Shown piece after piece: positions 1 through 7,594 of a stretch of 43,162 nucleotides of DNA. Made by a program: the position numbers and the translations under genes. Source of the stretch: Baaleninema simplex PCC 7105. Lineage in GTDB: Bacteria > Cyanobacteriota > Cyanobacteriia > Cyanobacteriales > Geitlerinemataceae. The stretch spans positions 457,231 through 500,392 of the forward strand of contig NZ_KB235959.1 of the NCBI RefSeq assembly GCF_000332355.1, written 5' to 3'. The notes under the pieces are model-generated. The model was not told where the DNA came from, did no database searches, and worked only from the letters and a program-made list of their open reading frames with translations. Position 1 is the stretch's first letter, and every line of letters begins with the position of its first letter.

Positions 1-60
1 CTCCCTCTCTCCCCCTCTCCCCCTCTCCCCCTCTCCCCCTCTCCCTCTCTCCCTTGCTCC
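1..60. repeat. CT-rich tandem tract (CTCCCC units)
   Basis: A nearly pure pyrimidine tract of CTCCC/CTCCCC units at the window edge. The same kind of tract recurs at 14899-14998, and as purine/pyrimidine runs at 21884-21960. It is low-complexity intergenic DNA with no coding potential I would trust. Confidence 0.8.
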
Positions 61-126
61 CCTTCTTCCCATCTCGGTTAAACTGGCTGTATGACCGATT
101 GGCATCACAGAGCGAGATAGCTTCTC

Positions 127-642
127 ATGGAATCCCAACTCGTTTGGCAATACGGCAGCAATAGCCCCAATAACTCCGATAATTTAGAGACAATTCGTCG
201 TTGGTGGGGTAAGTTAGCGGGCAAAGAAATCCTTTGGCAGCAGCGTTTGCTTCCCGACGGCGGAAACAGCGACGATTTGGATTGGGAACCGCAGCGATTC
301 GACGATCGCTTTGCGATGACCGACCCAGAACTCAAGGGCATCACGATTTACTGGCGCAAACCCGAGGAAACGGACACGCATAATATTACCGCCCGTCAGT
401 TCGAACTCGACGAATCGCGACAGCAGCTTTACATCTATCCCAAATCTCAGCCTAAAGTCGTGTTACGGGTAGCAGTTCCCACGATCGTTTACGAATCCCT
501 AGAAGTGAAGCCGTCGGCGTTGAACTGCGTCGCAGGAGACGGAAAGGCATTATTGGTATTGCGGGACGAGTCGCAACGGTTAGAAGTTACGGTGAAGTTA
601 GACGGGACGCTGTTAGACAAGCTCAAATCTCAACTGTCTTGA
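127..642 (+). CDS. Hypothetical protein, 171 aa
   Basis: An open frame starting at ATG 127 and ending TGA, with codon use like the surrounding real genes, including HIP1-type GATCGC motifs read in frame. The product is soluble, with no signal peptide or membrane segment. The N-terminal third is acidic and rich in W and Q. The C-terminal half (about residues 85-171) alternates hydrophobic and polar residues, which suggests a beta-rich fold. I do not recognise a family or catalytic motif. It is isolated from its neighbours and preceded by a CT-rich tract. That it is a real gene is inferred from length, composition and the absence of a better frame. Confidence 0.7.
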   Translation: MESQLVWQYGSNSPNNSDNLETIRRWWGKLAGKEILWQQRLLPDGGNSDDLDWEPQRFDDRFAMTDPELKGITIYWRKPEETDTHNITARQFELDESRQQLYIYPKSQPKVVLRVAVPTIVYESLEVKPSALNCVAGDGKALLVLRDESQRLEVTVKLDGTLLDKLKSQLS

Positions 643-736
643 ACGCCTATTATTGCAAACTGCCTATTTCGGGTCTTTTTACAACTTTTCTATCTCCGTC
701 CTAAACCGATTGAAGGCGACTCGACTCCTCACCCTG

Positions 737-1027
737 TTAACTTTCCGTCACTCGCTCGAGTTGAGCCGTCCACAGGTCGGGAGAATCGTTATAGGTATCG
801 AGTTGTAGAATACGATAGCAAACCGGGCCGTCTCGTGCCGGAAGGACGAGGAGATCGCCGGATTTAGGGAGATCTCTCGTACTCGTAATATAAGCACTGT
901 TAGCGTCTTCAGTCGGCTCGAAGATATAATCGCTCTCAGCGGACAAACCCGTGTAGTCGTAAGTCCGATTTTTTTCGGAAAACAACCACGAAAGGACTGA
1001 CTTTAACACAGAACTCACGAGAAACAC
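737..1027 (-). CDS. Small hypothetical protein, 96 aa
   Basis: A minus-strand frame with a probable GTG start at 1027 (another GTG lies three codons in) and stop at 737. A purine-rich stretch upstream could serve as a weak ribosome site. The first ~17 residues are hydrophobic with a following K/R, then the chain is acidic and polar. The C-terminal half (SGDLLVLPARDGP, then a stretch ending TAQLERV) reads like a compact beta domain. I do not recognise a family. The overlapping longer minus frame (936-1214) looks like chance. The gene stands alone between two unrelated regions. Moderate confidence, based on amino-acid composition and lack of rival frames. Confidence 0.55.
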   Translation of the reverse strand: MFLVSSVLKSVLSWLFSEKNRTYDYTGLSAESDYIFEPTEDANSAYITSTRDLPKSGDLLVLPARDGPVCYRILQLDTYNDSPDLWTAQLERVTES

Positions 1028-1242
1028 GATACATACGTACCTTCGTTCGGTACGCCATAAAGGGTTGGGCGAGAAGAGGGCAAGCTAAATAAGTATTTCG
1101 ACCTGGGCAGTTCAGACCAAACCTCAACTCGACCGACAATGATTCCAGGAAGCTCTGAGGGCGATCACGTTCGATTTTGCTCAAATCTGTCGCGATTCTC
1201 CACTCGTCTATCAATTTTCGACGGTCTTCACATCCACCGCCT

Positions 1243-1464
1243 GCTTCAATGGTTCAGTGGTGCAGAAAACTTTTCGAGATCTGGGATTGACAAATTACAT
1301 CAAATATGTATTTGAATTCAATCCAGATCCCCGGCATCTTGGAGATGCCGGGGATCTCCGGCAACCATTTACCGATCTGGGATTTTGCGGGCAACCCTTT
1401 AATACGGCGATATCTTTTCTAACAAGGGTTTCAGGACTTTTCTGCACCACTAAGGCTTCAATGG
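1243..1464. mobile_element. MITE-like element with terminal inverted repeats and 10-bp direct repeats
   Basis: Two inverted termini face each other: TTCAGTGGTGCAGAAAA at 1253-1269 and TTTTCTGCACCACTAAG at 1438-1454. They match at 15 of 17 positions, the inner 14 perfectly. Outside them lies a perfect 10-bp direct repeat GCTTCAATGG at 1243-1252 and 1455-1464, as expected for a target-site duplication. The ~202-bp interior has no convincing gene (a frame from 1257 to 1598 runs through it but is repeat-derived) and holds the palindrome at 1325-1357. It is best read as a non-autonomous transposable element mobilised in trans. The parent IS family is not identified. Confidence 0.75.
1325..1357. 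repeat. Perfect 15-bp palindromic hairpin, copy 1
   Basis: AGATCCCCGGCATCT, spacer TGG, then the exact reverse complement AGATGCCGGGGATCT. A close relative with the same spacer and arm length lies at 36477-36509. This marks a dispersed palindromic family rather than a terminator, because no U-run follows and no gene ends here. Confidence 0.85.
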
Positions 1465-1577
1465 AACGCTATCTCGGGCCGGTATCTAAATTACTCTTTA
1501 AGATATCGAAGCGATCGCCAATTGGATCTAAATTGAAACTTAAATTTAAGGAGAGATATCGCGATCGCGACGGGCAA

Positions 1578-1625
1578 TACTCCATCCTTTTCCAATAAGC
1601 TAGGTTTCAAGAAGTCTTCACCACA
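1578..1625. repeat. Dispersed intergenic repeat, copy 1
   Basis: The segment beginning TACTCCATCCTTTTCCAATA and continuing AAGCT-GGTTT-, then TTCACCACA, recurs with few changes at 40040-40087, 38 kb away. Both copies are intergenic and neither is coding. Confidence 0.75.
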
Positions 1626-1626
1626 T

Positions 1627-1713
1627 CCCCCCTTAGCCCCCTATCCCCCCTTCGCCCCCCTTTCAAAGGGGGGTTGGGGGATGGTTGGGGGGATGGTTGG
1701 GGGGATAGAGGGG
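1627..1713 (+). repeat. C-run/G-run tract with G-quadruplex potential
   Basis: C-runs (1627-1660) are followed by the perfect inverted repeat CCCCCCTTT-C-AAAGGGGGG (1655-1673). Five plus-strand G-runs of four to six follow (1668-1673, 1676-1680, 1687-1692, 1699-1704, 1710-1713), separated by 2-6 bases. Part of this is a 12-bp tandem unit, ATGGTTGGGGGG. Such a run satisfies the usual G-quadruplex pattern and can compete with a long C/G hairpin. Confidence 0.8.
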
Positions 1714-1838
1714 CTTGTCTGACTGGGGCAAACCCGTGTTTGAGATTCGGATTTCGGAAGAAATGGCCGCGATCGCGCTCTCGCATCAGACTCGGTTCTC
1801 GGAAAAAACCCCAGCGTGGGAAGGAGAAGTGGGGTAGC

Positions 1839-2142
1839 GGTTGACATCCTCACCGCCCTGGAAGGACGGTGATTCCCAAACCTCGCGATTTGGGTTCCTG
1901 CTTCCTTCTCTCTCGAGTTTTTCGCAGTTGCTCTCCGGATCGAGATCCTTCAAGTCTTACACTCGCTTCACAGGCTGTAACGGTGTGTCCCACCGCCAAA
2001 ATTCCAATTCAATTGGAGTTTTAGGCAAACTTACTAACTTGGGTTTCGTTAGCCAGTTTAACCATTCACGTCCATTGTACTGTAAAGCCGCCCTAGAAGG
2101 CTTGCCCTGAGCTAAGTCGAAGGGGCGGGGTTTTAGACCCAA
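1839..2142 (-). mobile_element. IS200/IS605-type element remnant (right end plus decayed tail)
   Basis: Read on the minus strand, this stretch ends with a hairpin CACCGTCCT-TCC-AGGGCGGTG (plus coordinates 1851-1871, one G-U pair) and then GATGTCAACC. This is the layout I know from the right ends of cyanobacterial tnpB elements. A second short stem (CCCAAA/TTTGGG, 1875-1894) sits beside it. Upstream on the same strand is a short frame (1957-2142) without recognisable TnpB catalytic or zinc motifs, interrupted by a stop. No intact transposase is present, so this is a fossil. Assignment rests on remembered family end sequences and needs a database match. Confidence 0.45.
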
Positions 2143-3250
2143 AATTTTCGATAACCTTTCCCGTTTGTGGGTCGAAGGCGAGCAGGCGATCGCTCGGAAA
2201 CCTCACCCACACGCGTTCTCCTGGGGTCAAACGAACCGCTGGCGATGTCAGAAAGTTTAAAATTGGCGGGGTTTTCGCGCTTCGAGAGGGAATCGCCGCC
2301 CGCACCAACGTTTCCCGTCCGAGAGGTTCGACAATGCTCACCTCGACCTGAATCTGTCCGCGTTCGGTATCGGCCAGTTCTACGTCTTCCGGGCGAATTC
2401 CGAATTCGATCCCTCGTCCGGCTTGTTGAAAAGACTGTAAAGCGTTCGTCGAACTGTCGTCGAGGGGAAATGCGGGCAGTTTTTGCCCCTCGAGATCGAA
2501 TTGCACTCCGTCGTAAGTGGCATAAAACAGGTTCGTCGGGGGACTTCCGAGAAAAGTGGCCACCATGCGGTTGACCGGGCGATCGTACAACTCCAAGGGC
2601 GTTCCGATTTGTTGGATGCGACCGCCATCGAGAATCACGATGCGATCGGCCAGGGTCATGGCTTCGACTTGGTCGTGGGTGACGTAAATCGTGGTAATCC
2701 TCAGTTGCTGGTGCAGTTCTTTAAGCTGGGCGCGGGTTTCCTCTCGCAGTTGCGCGTCGAGATTGCTGAGGGGTTCGTCGAGGAGAAACGCGCGCGGTTG
2801 GCGAACGATCGCCCGTCCTAACGCCACCCGCTGCTGTTGTCCCCCGGAGAGCTGTTTGGGTTTGCGATCGAGTAAATGGGCGATATCAAGCGCGGTAGCG
2901 GCGCGATCGATCCGCTCGCAGATCGTTTTCGGGTCGGTGCGACGCATTCGCAAGCCAAACGAGAGGTTCTCCTTCACGGTCATGTGAGGATACAGAGCGT
3001 AATTTTGAAACACCATCGCCACGTCTCGCTGTCGTGCTGGAACGCCATCGATGCAAGTTTCGCCGATGTACAGATGTCCTGAAGTGGCCCGTTCTAATCC
3101 GGCGATCGTCCGTAAAATGGTCGATTTTCCACAGCCAGACGGCCCGACCAATACCCAAAATTCACCCCCCGGAACCTCGAAGGTGATGTCTTCAACAGCG
3201 GTAACGTTTTGAAACTGACGGGTAATTCGTTCTAGGCGAACCGTTGCCAT
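2093..3250 (-). CDS. ABC transporter ATP-binding protein, MalK/UgpC type
   Basis: The cytoplasmic ATPase of a carbohydrate-type (CUT1) ABC importer. The sequence shows Walker A GPSGCGKST (about residues 37-45), a Q-loop VFQNYALYPH, signature LSGGQQQRVALGRA (about 134-147), Walker B FLLDEPLSNLD and the switch histidine in YVTHDQ. The C-terminal ~140 residues form the TOBE/regulatory region of the MalK/UgpC/MsmK family, including FGIRPEDVELA. No permease or binding-protein gene adjoins it. It may be a shared ATPase serving several importers, as MsiK and GgtA-like proteins do; this is inference. The last ~10 residues (PLRLSSGQAF) are encoded by a CCCTTCGACTTAGCTCAGGG-type repeat, so the native C-terminus was probably replaced. 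The start ATG at 3250 fits the family start. Confidence 0.92.
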   Translation of the reverse strand: MATVRLERITRQFQNVTAVEDITFEVPGGEFWVLVGPSGCGKSTILRTIAGLERATSGHLYIGETCIDGVPARQRDVAMVFQNYALYPHMTVKENLSFGLRMRRTDPKTICERIDRAATALDIAHLLDRKPKQLSGGQQQRVALGRAIVRQPRAFLLDEPLSNLDAQLREETRAQLKELHQQLRITTIYVTHDQVEAMTLADRIVILDGGRIQQIGTPLELYDRPVNRMVATFLGSPPTNLFYATYDGVQFDLEGQKLPAFPLDDSSTNALQSFQQAGRGIEFGIRPEDVELADTERGQIQVEVSIVEPLGRETLVRAAIPSRSAKTPPILNFLTSPAVRLTPGERVWVRFPSDRLLAFDPQTGKVIENFGSKTPPLRLSSGQAF

Positions 3251-3403
3251 ATTTTAGACTCGAGCATTGAGTTGACTGTTTGGCAAGTAGATGCAACGTG
3301 GGGATGCGATCGCCATCGACTCGACGAGCGATCGCCTGCGACGCAGTGGGGCGGGGTTGCAGGTCGATGTTAGCACGTTCGCTTTCCTCGATTTCTCGAC
3401 GAT
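3251..3403. other. Short intergenic region with HIP1-type sites
   Basis: About 150 bases between the DUF2126 gene and the ABC ATPase on the same strand. It holds GCGATCGC-like octamers and no convincing promoter or terminator, so read-through between the two genes is possible. Confidence 0.4.
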
Positions 3404-5677
3404 TCAGGGTCTGATACGCCGCAAATCCAGAGTGAGGGGAAATTCTGCATCCGGTAACGCCTCGACGATATCGACTGGGTGCGATCGCGATCGGGGTACG
3501 ACAAACCGCTCGCAGCAACGCGATCGCGCCTCTTCTGCATTTTGAGGAAACGTCGTATCCAACGGGCGATCGGGCGGTTCGACACAATAAATACACTCGG
3601 CGATCGCCGTATGGGTGTCCGATTCCACGAGGGCGAAATGCAGCGGGGCGTGGGGGGCGATCGCCGGATGCAACAGCGTTTCGTGGGTTCTGGCACGAAA
3701 TCGCACCCCTGCGACCCACTCGCCGGGCGTTCCAGACCGTCCCAGAGGTACTCGATCGCCGTTGCAGGTGACGGCGTAGTGCCTCAACCGTCGTTCGTCG
3801 CCAGACAGCTTCACCTGAACCCGTTCCATCGTGTCGTCGACGTATCGCGCCGTTCCCGATTTCGACATTTCTTCCCCAAGAACGTTCCAGGGTTCGATGG
3901 CGTGGCGCAACTCCAGTGTCAATCCGTCCCGATGCACCACGCCGTATTGTGGAAAACGAAACTCGAAAAACGGGGCGAACCAATCTAACTCGAAGGAATA
4001 TCCAGCCTGTTGTAAGTCGTCGAGAACCGCGCGAAAATCGAGTTCGAGATAGTGGGGCAACATGAAGCGATCGTGTAGCGTCGTTCCCCAGCGCGTTAGG
4101 GGTTCGGTGTAGGGAGTTTCCCAAAACCAGGCAACGAACGCCCGCACTAACAACAGTTGTAACAGGCGCATTTCTCGGGTCGGCGGCATGGCGATCGATC
4201 GCAACTCCAGCAACCCCAACTGTTGGCGCGGGTTCTTGACTGGAAACAGTTTATCGATGCAAAAAGCAGTGCGGTGGGTGTTCCCCGTCACGTCGATCAG
4301 GAGGTTTCGCAACAGGCGATCGATCGCCCACGGCGACAAATTTCGCCCCCGTTCGAGGTGAGAAAAGGCCAGATCTAACTCGTACAAACTCTCGTGTCGC
4401 GCTTCGTCAACTCGGGGCGACTGACTGGTGGGGCCGACAAACCGACCGGAAAAGAGATAGGAGAGACTGGGGTGGTTTTGCCAGTAGCTAATGAAACTCC
4501 GCAGTAAATCGGGGCGGCGTAACAGGGGGCTGTGCTGGGTGGTTTTTCCGCCGAGGGTGATGTGGGCGCCACCGCCGGTACTCAGTCGTCTTCCGTCGCG
4601 ATCGAACTTTTCGGTTCCCAAGCCGCAGCGTCGTGCTTCTTCGTACAAAATGGTCGTGCGATCGACCAATTCTCGCCAGGATGCGGCGGGGTGAACGTTA
4701 GCTTCGATGACACCGGGATCGGGGGTAATGCAAAATCCCGCGATTCGGGCGTTTCCTGGCGGCGGATAGCCTTCGATCGCCACTTTCACCCCCGTTTCGG
4801 CCGCCGTGGTTTCGATCGCCGCGATCGCGTGGAGGAAACACGCCGCCCCCGTCAACGGTGGGACGAACACGTACAACGTTCCCTGGCGAACTTCGACGCA
4901 CAGGGCGATGCGAATACTGTTGTCCGAGGCTTCGATGGGGGTGGGGGCGACGGCGAGGGTTTCCCCGAGGGGAAGAACGGCTTCTTCGAGGAATCTTGTC
5001 GGTTCGGGAAGGGTTTGTAACGGTAAGCGCAACCCCAGCGGTGAATTGCCCTCGAGCAGCGTGAGGGTCGGGGTAGGATGCTTCGAGGGGGAAACCTGCC
5101 AGCGACAGGAACACCAGGACACGCGATCGCCGTGAAAAACGGGTAACAGCGGCAAAACATATCCGGCTTTCTCGGACGAGTCGGCCTCGTAAGCCGGACA
5201 GATGCAGCGCTCGGACACGCCGAGATGTCGGACGAGACACTCGATAAATGCTGTGGCGGTGTCGAGATCGTAACCGTCGGACTGGCCGTCTTCGGAGAGC
5301 AAACGGCGATCGCGCCATATGGCAACGCCGTCTTGTCGCCAGTAGTAGCCCAACGCCCAACGAGGATCGCGTTCGCCGGGATAGAGTTTCCCCAGGCCGT
5401 AGTGCAGCAATCCTCCCGGCTTGTCAAACCGTCTGGCCAGACGTTGCAACAACTGTCCGGCGATGTGGCGTTTGTCGTCGCCGAGGGCTTCGGTGCGCCA
5501 CTGGAGCGACTCGAAATCGTCTTCGGAGACGAACGTGGGTTCTCCCCCCATCGTCAGTTCTACGCCGAGGCGTTGTAGCTGTGTTTCGACCCAATCCCCC
5601 AGGCGATCGATCGCTGAAGCCTTTGGAGACGCGATCGCCTCCCTCGTCAGCCTGCTCTCGTGTGACGTACCCACCAC
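3404..5677 (-). CDS. DUF2126 family putative amidoligase, stand-alone
   Basis: A 757-aa protein matching the DUF2126 (COG4196) 'putative amidoligase' family. Recognisable blocks are LTMGGEPTFVSEDD near residue 41, HYGLGKLYPGE and YYWRQDG near 92-115, VIEANVHPAASW in the middle, LSTGGGAHITLGG shortly after, and the terminal LTLDLRR. The family is related to carboxylate-amine ligases, and the glycine/His/Glu-rich blocks are the likely nucleotide/metal site. Many homologues are ~1,100-aa fusions with an N-terminal transglutaminase-like domain. Here the frame begins directly with the DUF2126 part, and only 6 bp separate it from the upstream gene, so that half is missing. The chemistry of the family is unproven. 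It is probably co-transcribed with the Met-rich zinc-ribbon gene upstream. Confidence 0.85.
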   Translation of the reverse strand: MVGTSHESRLTREAIASPKASAIDRLGDWVETQLQRLGVELTMGGEPTFVSEDDFESLQWRTEALGDDKRHIAGQLLQRLARRFDKPGGLLHYGLGKLYPGERDPRWALGYYWRQDGVAIWRDRRLLSEDGQSDGYDLDTATAFIECLVRHLGVSERCICPAYEADSSEKAGYVLPLLPVFHGDRVSWCSCRWQVSPSKHPTPTLTLLEGNSPLGLRLPLQTLPEPTRFLEEAVLPLGETLAVAPTPIEASDNSIRIALCVEVRQGTLYVFVPPLTGAACFLHAIAAIETTAAETGVKVAIEGYPPPGNARIAGFCITPDPGVIEANVHPAASWRELVDRTTILYEEARRCGLGTEKFDRDGRRLSTGGGAHITLGGKTTQHSPLLRRPDLLRSFISYWQNHPSLSYLFSGRFVGPTSQSPRVDEARHESLYELDLAFSHLERGRNLSPWAIDRLLRNLLIDVTGNTHRTAFCIDKLFPVKNPRQQLGLLELRSIAMPPTREMRLLQLLLVRAFVAWFWETPYTEPLTRWGTTLHDRFMLPHYLELDFRAVLDDLQQAGYSFELDWFAPFFEFRFPQYGVVHRDGLTLELRHAIEPWNVLGEEMSKSGTARYVDDTMERVQVKLSGDERRLRHYAVTCNGDRVPLGRSGTPGEWVAGVRFRARTHETLLHPAIAPHAPLHFALVESDTHTAIAECIYCVEPPDRPLDTTFPQNAEEARSRCCERFVVPRSRSHPVDIVEALPDAEFPLTLDLRRIRP

Positions 5678-5683
5678 AGCCGT

Positions 5684-6250
5684 CTAACTCAGCCGATGGC
5701 CGCAACTTCCACAAAAGCGATCGCTCGCTCCCACGGAGGCGCCGCATTGCGTGCAGAACCGCCGCTGATTTTCCGGGCGATCGCCCATCGACGGCGACGA
5801 TCCCATTTTCATTTCCATGTTCCCCATCCGCATTTCCATCGGATTGGCGTTCATTTCCATATCTCCCATTTTCATGGGTTTCATGGGTTCCATTGGCTTC
5901 ATGGGTTCCATGGGTTTCATGGGTTCCATTGACGGTTTCGAGGCAGCGGGCATCTCGTCGATTTCGTTTAAGGGAATGCGTTCGCGATCTGACGAGGCAA
6001 CGGTTTGACTTTGCATTTGCTGCCCTTGGATTTGAATTGTGCGATCGCCGCGTTCGGTTTGCACGTGCAGCACGACACCGTTCGGCGTGCGATACATCGT
6101 CGGCGGTGCCGTCCAAGCTCCCGTTTCAAAGCCGCTGCTCGACTGTTGTTGTTGTCCCGCACCGCTGCTGACGGTGGTGACGACGGTTTGCGTTCCCCGG
6201 TTGTCGAGATAAACCCTTCGATCGCCGCCGAGTTCGCATACGTAAGCCAT
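5684..6250 (-). CDS. Met-rich protein with C-terminal zinc ribbon
   Basis: 188 aa in three parts. Residues 1-95 look like a beta-type domain beginning MAYVCELGG. Residues 100-155 are extraordinarily methionine-rich (18 Met), with MEPMKP repeated three times and then MEM/MKM clusters. Residues 164-186 form a zinc ribbon with Cys pairs 166/169 and 180/183. No signal peptide, so it should be cytoplasmic. The Met-rich block could bind soft metals such as Cu(I), or be a repeat-expanded linker; both are inference. The stop lies 6 bp before the DUF2126 start, indicating an operon and perhaps a partner role. The DNA of the Met block is an imperfect tandem array (5872-5935) prone to length change. Confidence 0.85.
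   Translation of the reverse strand: MAYVCELGGDRRVYLDNRGTQTVVTTVSSGAGQQQQSSSGFETGAWTAPPTMYRTPNGVVLHVQTERGDRTIQIQGQQMQSQTVASSDRERIPLNEIDEMPAASKPSMEPMKPMEPMKPMEPMKPMKMGDMEMNANPMEMRMGNMEMKMGSSPSMGDRPENQRRFCTQCGASVGASDRFCGSCGHRLS
5872..5935 (-). repeat. Tandem coding repeat (Met-Glu-Pro-Met-Lys-Pro units)
   Basis: Plus-strand motif CATGGGTTTCATGGGTTCCA and variants repeat in 6/12/18-base steps, encoding the MEPMKP units of the zinc-ribbon protein. In-frame slippage would change the number of methionines without breaking the gene. Confidence 0.85.
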
Positions 6251-6555
6251 AATTCTTAACCTTGACTGGTCACTCGATAGGCAGATTTTCTATGGTTTTA
6301 TTTTAGGCTAAGCCTTCAGTTTATTCGTTATTTTTTAATATTAATGTTGGATTTATAAGGTGTTTGTTATGAATTAATGACAGAGGGGATCGTCTCGAAT
6401 TTTTTAGTAAATTTCGAGTTCGATTTTAACCTCACCTCAACCAGTTTTAACGGGGTCTGATTTTCCACCCTCCTCTTCGTCTCCTCCCCCCCCCATCACC
6501 CTCCACGCCTCGCCGCCAAAGAGAGATATGTTATGTTGATGAGGAGAATTTGCAA
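6251..6555. other. Divergent intergenic region
   Basis: 305 bases between the divergent zinc-ribbon and membrane-protein genes. It is AT-rich near 6290-6370 and C-rich near 6465-6500. Both genes' promoters must lie here, but I cannot assign a confident -35/-10 pair. No RNA gene or repeat was seen apart from the C-run. Confidence 0.5.
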
Positions 6556-7311
6556 ATGTTAACAATTACGTTGTTTTACTATCCGTTCACCGATCCAACC
6601 CTCTATCGACAGCGATCGCAGCCCTCTGAAGACCAGCGATCGGGGTCGAACGTACTGGCAGAACCCGCGTGGCAGGTCTTCGCCGCCGCCGTATTTCTCG
6701 TGTCCGTTCCCGTGTTCGCCGAAGCGCCCCTCGTGCGGAACTTCCCGTGGATAAGCGTGGTGCTGACGCTGTTTTGGGTGGGATCGAGCGGCGTATTGCT
6801 CTCGCGACGAAAAACCTGGCTGTGGGGCGATTTACTGTTGGGTTTCGCCGGAAGTTGGCTGGCAGGTGCCATTTACTGGGGCTGGTTGCGCTGGGAGCCG
6901 CTACTCCACCTTCCCGTTGAATTTATCGCCCTACCGCTACCCCTGTGGTGCATCAGTCGCCGACGCCTGCTCGTCGGAAGTTGGTTCGCCATCGGCTCCT
7001 TATTTGGAACTGTCGTAACTGATGTATATTTTTATTTAGTCGATCTGATGCCGCACTGGCGTCAGTTGATGCAAGTCGATGCAGAATTCGCCATGCCGAT
7101 TTTCCAGGCTGCGATCGCCAAAGTCCAAACGCCGTGGGGCATCGGTTGCGCGATCGTCTTGGGAAGCGTGCTGTTTTTATCGGGAATTTTACCCCTAGGT
7201 GCCGCTTGGAAATCCCCCAACACTTCCCTTCACCGTTGGGCGTTTTCCGGCGCAGTTCTGAGTACGATTTTCGTAGATACACTGTTTTGGTTCGCTGCTC
7301 TAGCGGCTTAA
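6556..7311 (+). CDS. Polytopic membrane protein, DUF3120-like
   Basis: ATG 6556 is preferred over the upstream TTG 6550 because GAGGAG at 6541-6546 then has normal spacing. The ~251-aa product has a short polar N-terminal region, then about six hydrophobic segments. One begins AWQVFAAAVFLVSVPVF; others include WGDLLLGFAGSWLAGAIYWG and GCAIVLGSVLFLSGILPLGA. The loop WLRWEPLLHLPVEF is notably aromatic. It resembles the cyanobacterial DUF3120 integral membrane family, whose function is unknown; I recall this pattern rather than having searched it. Transcribed alone on the plus strand. Confidence 0.75.
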   Translation: MLTITLFYYPFTDPTLYRQRSQPSEDQRSGSNVLAEPAWQVFAAAVFLVSVPVFAEAPLVRNFPWISVVLTLFWVGSSGVLLSRRKTWLWGDLLLGFAGSWLAGAIYWGWLRWEPLLHLPVEFIALPLPLWCISRRRLLVGSWFAIGSLFGTVVTDVYFYLVDLMPHWRQLMQVDAEFAMPIFQAAIAKVQTPWGIGCAIVLGSVLFLSGILPLGAAWKSPNTSLHRWAFSGAVLSTIFVDTLFWFAALAA

Positions 7312-7594
7312 TATGGGGATAGGGTGTATCGAGCCGAGCGGGTTAACCTCGCGTTAGAGGTCGTTCGGGGAAGACAGGTCTGAGAGATCTCACACGCGAT
7401 CGCCATTGCCGAGCTTCGCGTCGAGTGCGTTGGCGTCCGAACCACCACGCCTTCTGTTAGGCTAGAGTCGCCAAACTCGCGCCAAGACGCGATCGGTTGC
7501 GTGCGAAACCAAAAGAGCGCAGATTCGACAAAATATAAAAAAGATACAAAGCGACGTAGCTCTCCCCCTGTTCCGTCAACCTGTCGTAGAGAGA

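Noticed and set aside
936-1214. 92-aa minus frame overlapping the 96-aa gene
   Set aside because: Arg/Cys-rich and irregular composition. The overlapping 96-aa frame is more protein-like.
1257-1598. Plus-strand 113-aa frame
   Set aside because: It begins inside the MITE terminus, runs through the palindrome and ends in a dispersed repeat. It has no gene-like composition.
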